A stretch of DNA of 64,000 bases, from positions 570,140,140 through 570,204,139 of the forward strand of contig CM040121.1 in NCBI GenBank assembly GCA_022559845.1, written 5' to 3'. This DNA is from Amorphophallus konjac (lineage: Eukaryota > Streptophyta > Magnoliopsida > Alismatales > Araceae). The first letter of the stretch is position 1. Every line of letters begins with the position of its first letter. This document shows, piece by piece, positions 60,085 to 64,000 of this stretch. A program made the position numbers and the translations under genes. The notes beneath the pieces were generated by a model. It searched no databases. It was not told the DNA's origin and saw only the letters and a program-made list of their open reading frames with translations.

Positions 60085-62196
60085 TTGGCCAAGTATAATA
60101 CTAAGGTGGATTGCAGGCGAGGAAGTGTAACCTTTGGTGAAGCAGGATACTATGAACTATCTTTATCTAGAAATAGCCATTCTAGACACCATCTTCTCAT
60201 CTCTGCCCTTCAAGCTCGAAAAATGATAAAGAAAGGATGCGTTGTATTTTTGGCTTCTGTCCTTATAATCGAACCCAAGAAACCCATTCTGAAAGAAATA
60301 TCTGTTGTTAGGGAATATCCTGATATATTTCCTGAGGAATTACCTAGCATACCACCTGAGAGAGAAGTTTCATTCTCAATCAATTTGATACCAGGAGCAG
60401 CCCCTATATCCCAAACTCCTTATAGAATGTCACCTACTGAGCTGAAGGAACTAAAAGAGCAACTGATGGAATTATTAGAGAAGGGATTCACCAGACCTAA
60501 TACATCACCTTGGGGAGCACCTGTTCTTTTTGTGAAGAAGAAAGATGGATTTATGAGGTTATGCATTGATTATAGGCAGTTGAACCAATTGACTATCAAG
60601 AATAAGTACCGTCTGCCAAGAATTGATGAACTATTTGATCAAGTCTCTCGAGCTCATTATTTCTCTAAGATTGACCTCAGGTCGGGTTATCATCAACTAA
60701 GAATCAAGGAAGAAGATATTTATAAGACAACATTCATGAGTAGATATGGACACTATGAATTTATTGTCATGCCTTTTGGGCTGACTAATGCGCCTGCAGC
60801 CTTTATGCAACTCATGAATAGTGTAGTCCGACCCTATTTAGATCAATTTGTGGTGGTATTTATTGATGATATATTGATCGACTCCAAAACCAAGGAAGAA
60901 CATGAAGCACATTTGAGGATTGCCTTGCATAAATTAAAAGAGAATCAATTATATGCTAAATTGAGAAAATGTGAGTTCTGGTTAGAAGAAGTTTCATTTC
61001 TCGGTCATGTGATCTCTAAGGAAGGTATTTCTGTTGACCCTTCAAAGGTAGAAGTTGTCAATAACTGGGAAAGGCCTACAAATGTGACTGAAATCCGAAG
61101 TTTTCTAGGATTGGTCGGTTACTATAGGAGATTCATTAAAGACTTCTCTAAAATTGCTGTGACATTGACTAGACTAACAAGGAAGAAAAATTCTTATATA
61201 TGGGCTGAGAAATGTGAGAAGAGTTTTCAAACTCTAAAGGAGAGCTTGACAACTGCACATGTTCTTACTCTACCAATTACGGGAGGAGGATTCGAGGTAT
61301 ATGTTGATGCTTCGGGAATTGGCCTAGCTTGTGTATTAATGCAACAAGACAAGGTGATAGCCTATGCATCTACGCAACTGAAGACCCACGAAGTTAATTA
61401 TCCTGTGCATGATCTAGAATTAGTCGTAATAGTCTTTGCTCTAAAGATATGGAGGCATTATTTATATGGTGAGCAGTTCATTATCTATTATGACCATAAG
61501 AGTTTAAAATATCTATTTTCTCAGAAGGAGCTCAACATGAGACAAAGAAGATGGTTAGAATATTTGAAAGATTTTGACTTTTCTATTCAATACCATCCTG
61601 GAAAAGATAATGTTGTGGTTGATGCTCTTAGTAGAAAGTCGAGGGCTCTATTATCAAGTTTGATGATTAATGAATGGCGCTTGCTAGAGCAATTTACAAG
61701 ATTAAATTTAAATGTGGAACCAAAGGAGGAACGAGTCTTGATTGCCAGTATAAGGGTACAGCCTGAAACCTTCTCTGAAATAAAAGAGCAACAAGGTAAC
61801 GATCCTTTATTAGTTGAAATTTTTAAAAATTTGAGCCAAAGGCCTGATTTTCAATTGGCGAATGATGGGAGATTATTATTTCGAGGAAGAACTTGTGTGC
61901 CTGATAGTAACAAAATCTAGAAGAAGATAATGGAAGAAGCGCACCAATCCAAGTATACTATTCATCCAGGAGTCACTAAAATATACCAAGTTTTGAAAAG
62001 AAATTTTTGGTGGCCAAATATGAAAAGAGAAGTGGTTGAGTTTGTGAGACGTTGCTTGACATGTCAACAAGTAAATGCAGAACATCTCAGATTTGCTGGT
62101 AAATTGAAACCTCTGAAAATACCAGAGTGGAAGTGGGAAAGCATTGGTATGGATTTCATTATGGGATTGCCCAAAACTAGAGGAGGACTTGATACA
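60085..62196 (+). pseudogene. gypsy reverse transcriptase, RNase H and truncated integrase
   Basis: One frame is open to 61920. It holds the RT ([32 protein letters not shown], catalytic FIDD at 60859-60870, intact) and RNase H ([43 protein letters not shown]). After a TAG at 61918-61920 the integrase zinc-binding domain continues (HQSKYTIHPG ... CLTCQQ) and the core begins with WESIGMDFIMGLPKT. The core catalytic residues are missing because another sequence starts at 62197. Confidence 0.93.
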
Positions 62197-64000
62197 TGTG
62201 AATCGTGTTTTTCACATCAAAAATAAATAAGAGGAAGATAAATAGTGAAATAAAGGGAATAAAGGGGAGCAAGAGATTGCTATTGGAGTGTGATCGCCAG
62301 AGGGGTTACCTCAAAAATAAAAGAAATTGATCGCGAATACCTGGTAAAAATAAGGATGTGGGATGAGTGTAGATTCCTTCCTCCTCCTTCTACCGGCTGG
62401 CCGATGAAGGGGGTTTTCCTCTTGATTACCCTTAAACAAAGAACAAACAATCAAAAGAGGACGGATTAGCCAAACGTGTGTGTAGTATCAATCCAAAAGA
62501 GTAATATGATGATGAAAGTGGAGCATAAAGTGTGCACCTTTTGGTTCGTTTAAAACCCCTAAGAAAATTAGGGAAGGAAAGAGATATGATGCAGAGCTAA
62601 TGCAAACTAACTATGATGAACAATGATGAAGTAGCAAATTGATGCAAAGAACTCCCTACTGTTCCTGACAACAGTAAAGGGGAAACCAATTGATGCGACT
62701 GATGCACTAGGAAGAAGAAGACCACTGCAGGAGCACAGATTCGTAAAGAAAAGGAGAGTAGAAAGGCTTCAGTGCACGGAGAAAACTGTTATTGCTAATC
62801 TCTCCTCTCTTCTGTTTTAGCCAACCTTCCTATCAAGCTTCTGCTAACCTCGCGCGAACTCGACCCAGGAGGCTATTTATAGGGTAGAAAACACAAATCT
62901 AATGGGATAAGAACTAGCAAGACCCTTCTACGGCAAGGTCTCTAGTTCCCTAATCGAGCAAGATGACCAAACAGAGCAGGGGACTCTCCAGGAAAGGGCA
63001 GTTCAAGTAGGACACGGAAGGAAAAGAGACGACTCACATCAAGGCGTTAATTCCTAATTGACGACCCGGGAAAAGGCGTTAATTCAAATCACGACTGGTA
63101 AAAAGACGTCAATTCTTGGATTTAATTGTAGTAAGAAAACCTTCCTTATCTGAAAATTATAAAGAGACGCCTATAGGAGAGACGTTAATTCAAAACACGA
63201 CCCAGGGAGGGACGTTAATTTTTGATTTCAATTAGGGTAGGATACGTCAAATATCAGAAACTGACGCCTCTTGCTCCAGTCGTCCTTTCTTTGAAAAGCG
63301 CCCTAGCTCAGGTCGCTATTTAAAACACGTCCCTCTTCGAGTCGTTAATTACAAAAATGCAAGAAAAATCATAAAAAACCTACACAAAAAATTGGAAAAA
63401 CTTTATTTTATAGAAATATTGAAGTTCACTTTGGGGCGTTAACATAGTGACATGAGATTTGATCATCATAGTATCAATTTTAGCGTGTCTACAGCTGCCC
63501 CGCCTTGGCGTCTGCTTTGCAAGGGAGTGAGACGTAATGAAAGTGAAAGTGTAATGAAGTGGAATGAAGTGGAACGAACTGATAAGTAGATGCCAAGGTG
63601 TGATGTGACACGCCTGTGACACTAGGCTTTTGAAATCTTTCCAAGATTCTGAGTGAAGCAACTTTGGGTGATTCCAAGGAAACATCGATTTGCTTGGTAA
63701 AAGGAGACTAAACTAAACAAGTAAAATGTGCGCGTGGGCACGACATGGAGGCACCATTGGAGAGCGTTTACCAGCCAACGTGGACGTGCTACAACTAAGG
63801 TGAATTTGTAAAAAATAAAGTGAATTGAGATGAAGACCCAGCAAAGAGGCATTTTCAAAGAACTAGCTTGAGCGGCTTCAGAGAGAATAAAGTACTCAAT
63901 TTGGAGTGGAATATCTCATGTCAACTCAATCAAGAGCGAGTGACCATCATTATTGCCATAATATGAAGATTTTCAGCATGAAGCTCAAAGTCCTATATGA
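62197..64000. mobile_element. Unclassified repetitive insertion, possibly an LTR-type element running off the right edge
   Basis: Gypsy integrase stops abruptly at GATACA and a new sequence begins TGTGAATCGTG. A possible LTR end (GTGTCTACA at 63485-63493) would give 1297 bp, but the following bases are not a clear primer-binding site. Between about 63040 and 63360 the words GGCGTTAATTC/GACGTTAATTC and ACGACCC recur at least five times. No coding domain seen. Confidence 0.4.

Larger units (their letters stand above)
56393..62196 (+). mobile_element. Decayed Ty3/gypsy retrotransposon, 3' end lost
   Basis: Order is 5' LTR, primer-binding site, gag, protease, reverse transcriptase, RNase H, start of integrase. 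That domain order defines Ty3/gypsy. The primer-binding site TTGGTATCAGAGT begins at 58604 (initiator-Met type). Coding motifs resemble the Tekay/Del group of chromoviruses, but a chromodomain cannot be checked because integrase is cut at 62196 by another insertion. Left edge approximate. Confidence 0.85.

Overview
The window is nuclear DNA of a flowering plant. Genes have GT-AG introns, the gene proteins are of plant type (a plant-specific APC/C regulator and a peroxisomal Lon protease), and most of the remaining DNA is plant-type transposable elements. GC-rich first exons next to AT-rich introns suggest a monocot, but that is inference and no species can be named. All exon models below were built by hand from reading frames, splice signals and remembered family sequence.

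Three host genes are visible, all on the minus strand. A CDC20-type APC/C activator (1-2602) runs off the left edge. A small gene resembling SAMBA, an APC/C regulator, lies at 19639-22788. LON2, the peroxisomal Lon protease, fills 25259-50617 with 17 coding exons, gives 888 residues and ends in the peroxisomal signal AKL. No intact plus-strand host gene was found.

Between and inside these genes are nested mobile elements. LINE-A (6244-18724, 17-bp target duplication) is split by a non-autonomous LTR retrotransposon (11833-17613, 5-bp duplication) with 2.6-kb LTRs around only 550 bp of interior, and by an 877-bp Harbinger-type MITE with a C-rich core. An RTE-class LINE fragment sits in SAMBA intron 2. 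LON2 introns hold two LINEs related to LINE-A, two hAT-type MITEs with perfect 8-bp duplications, a SINE-like element and several minisatellites. All LINE insertions inside genes are antisense to the host gene.

To the right of LON2 come a 670-bp near-complete inverted repeat, several MITEs including a tandemly doubled one, and a decayed Ty3/gypsy element (about 56.4-62.2 kb) cut off within integrase by another repetitive insertion that runs to the window end.

The most unusual structure is inside the LTR element. Each LTR carries ten imperfect palindromes, every one exactly 28 bp long, arranged as five close pairs. This has the look of an organised protein-binding or RNA-structural array. Two APC/C regulators being neighbours, and a 41-bp hairpin at the RTE 5' junction, are the other points most worth checking.
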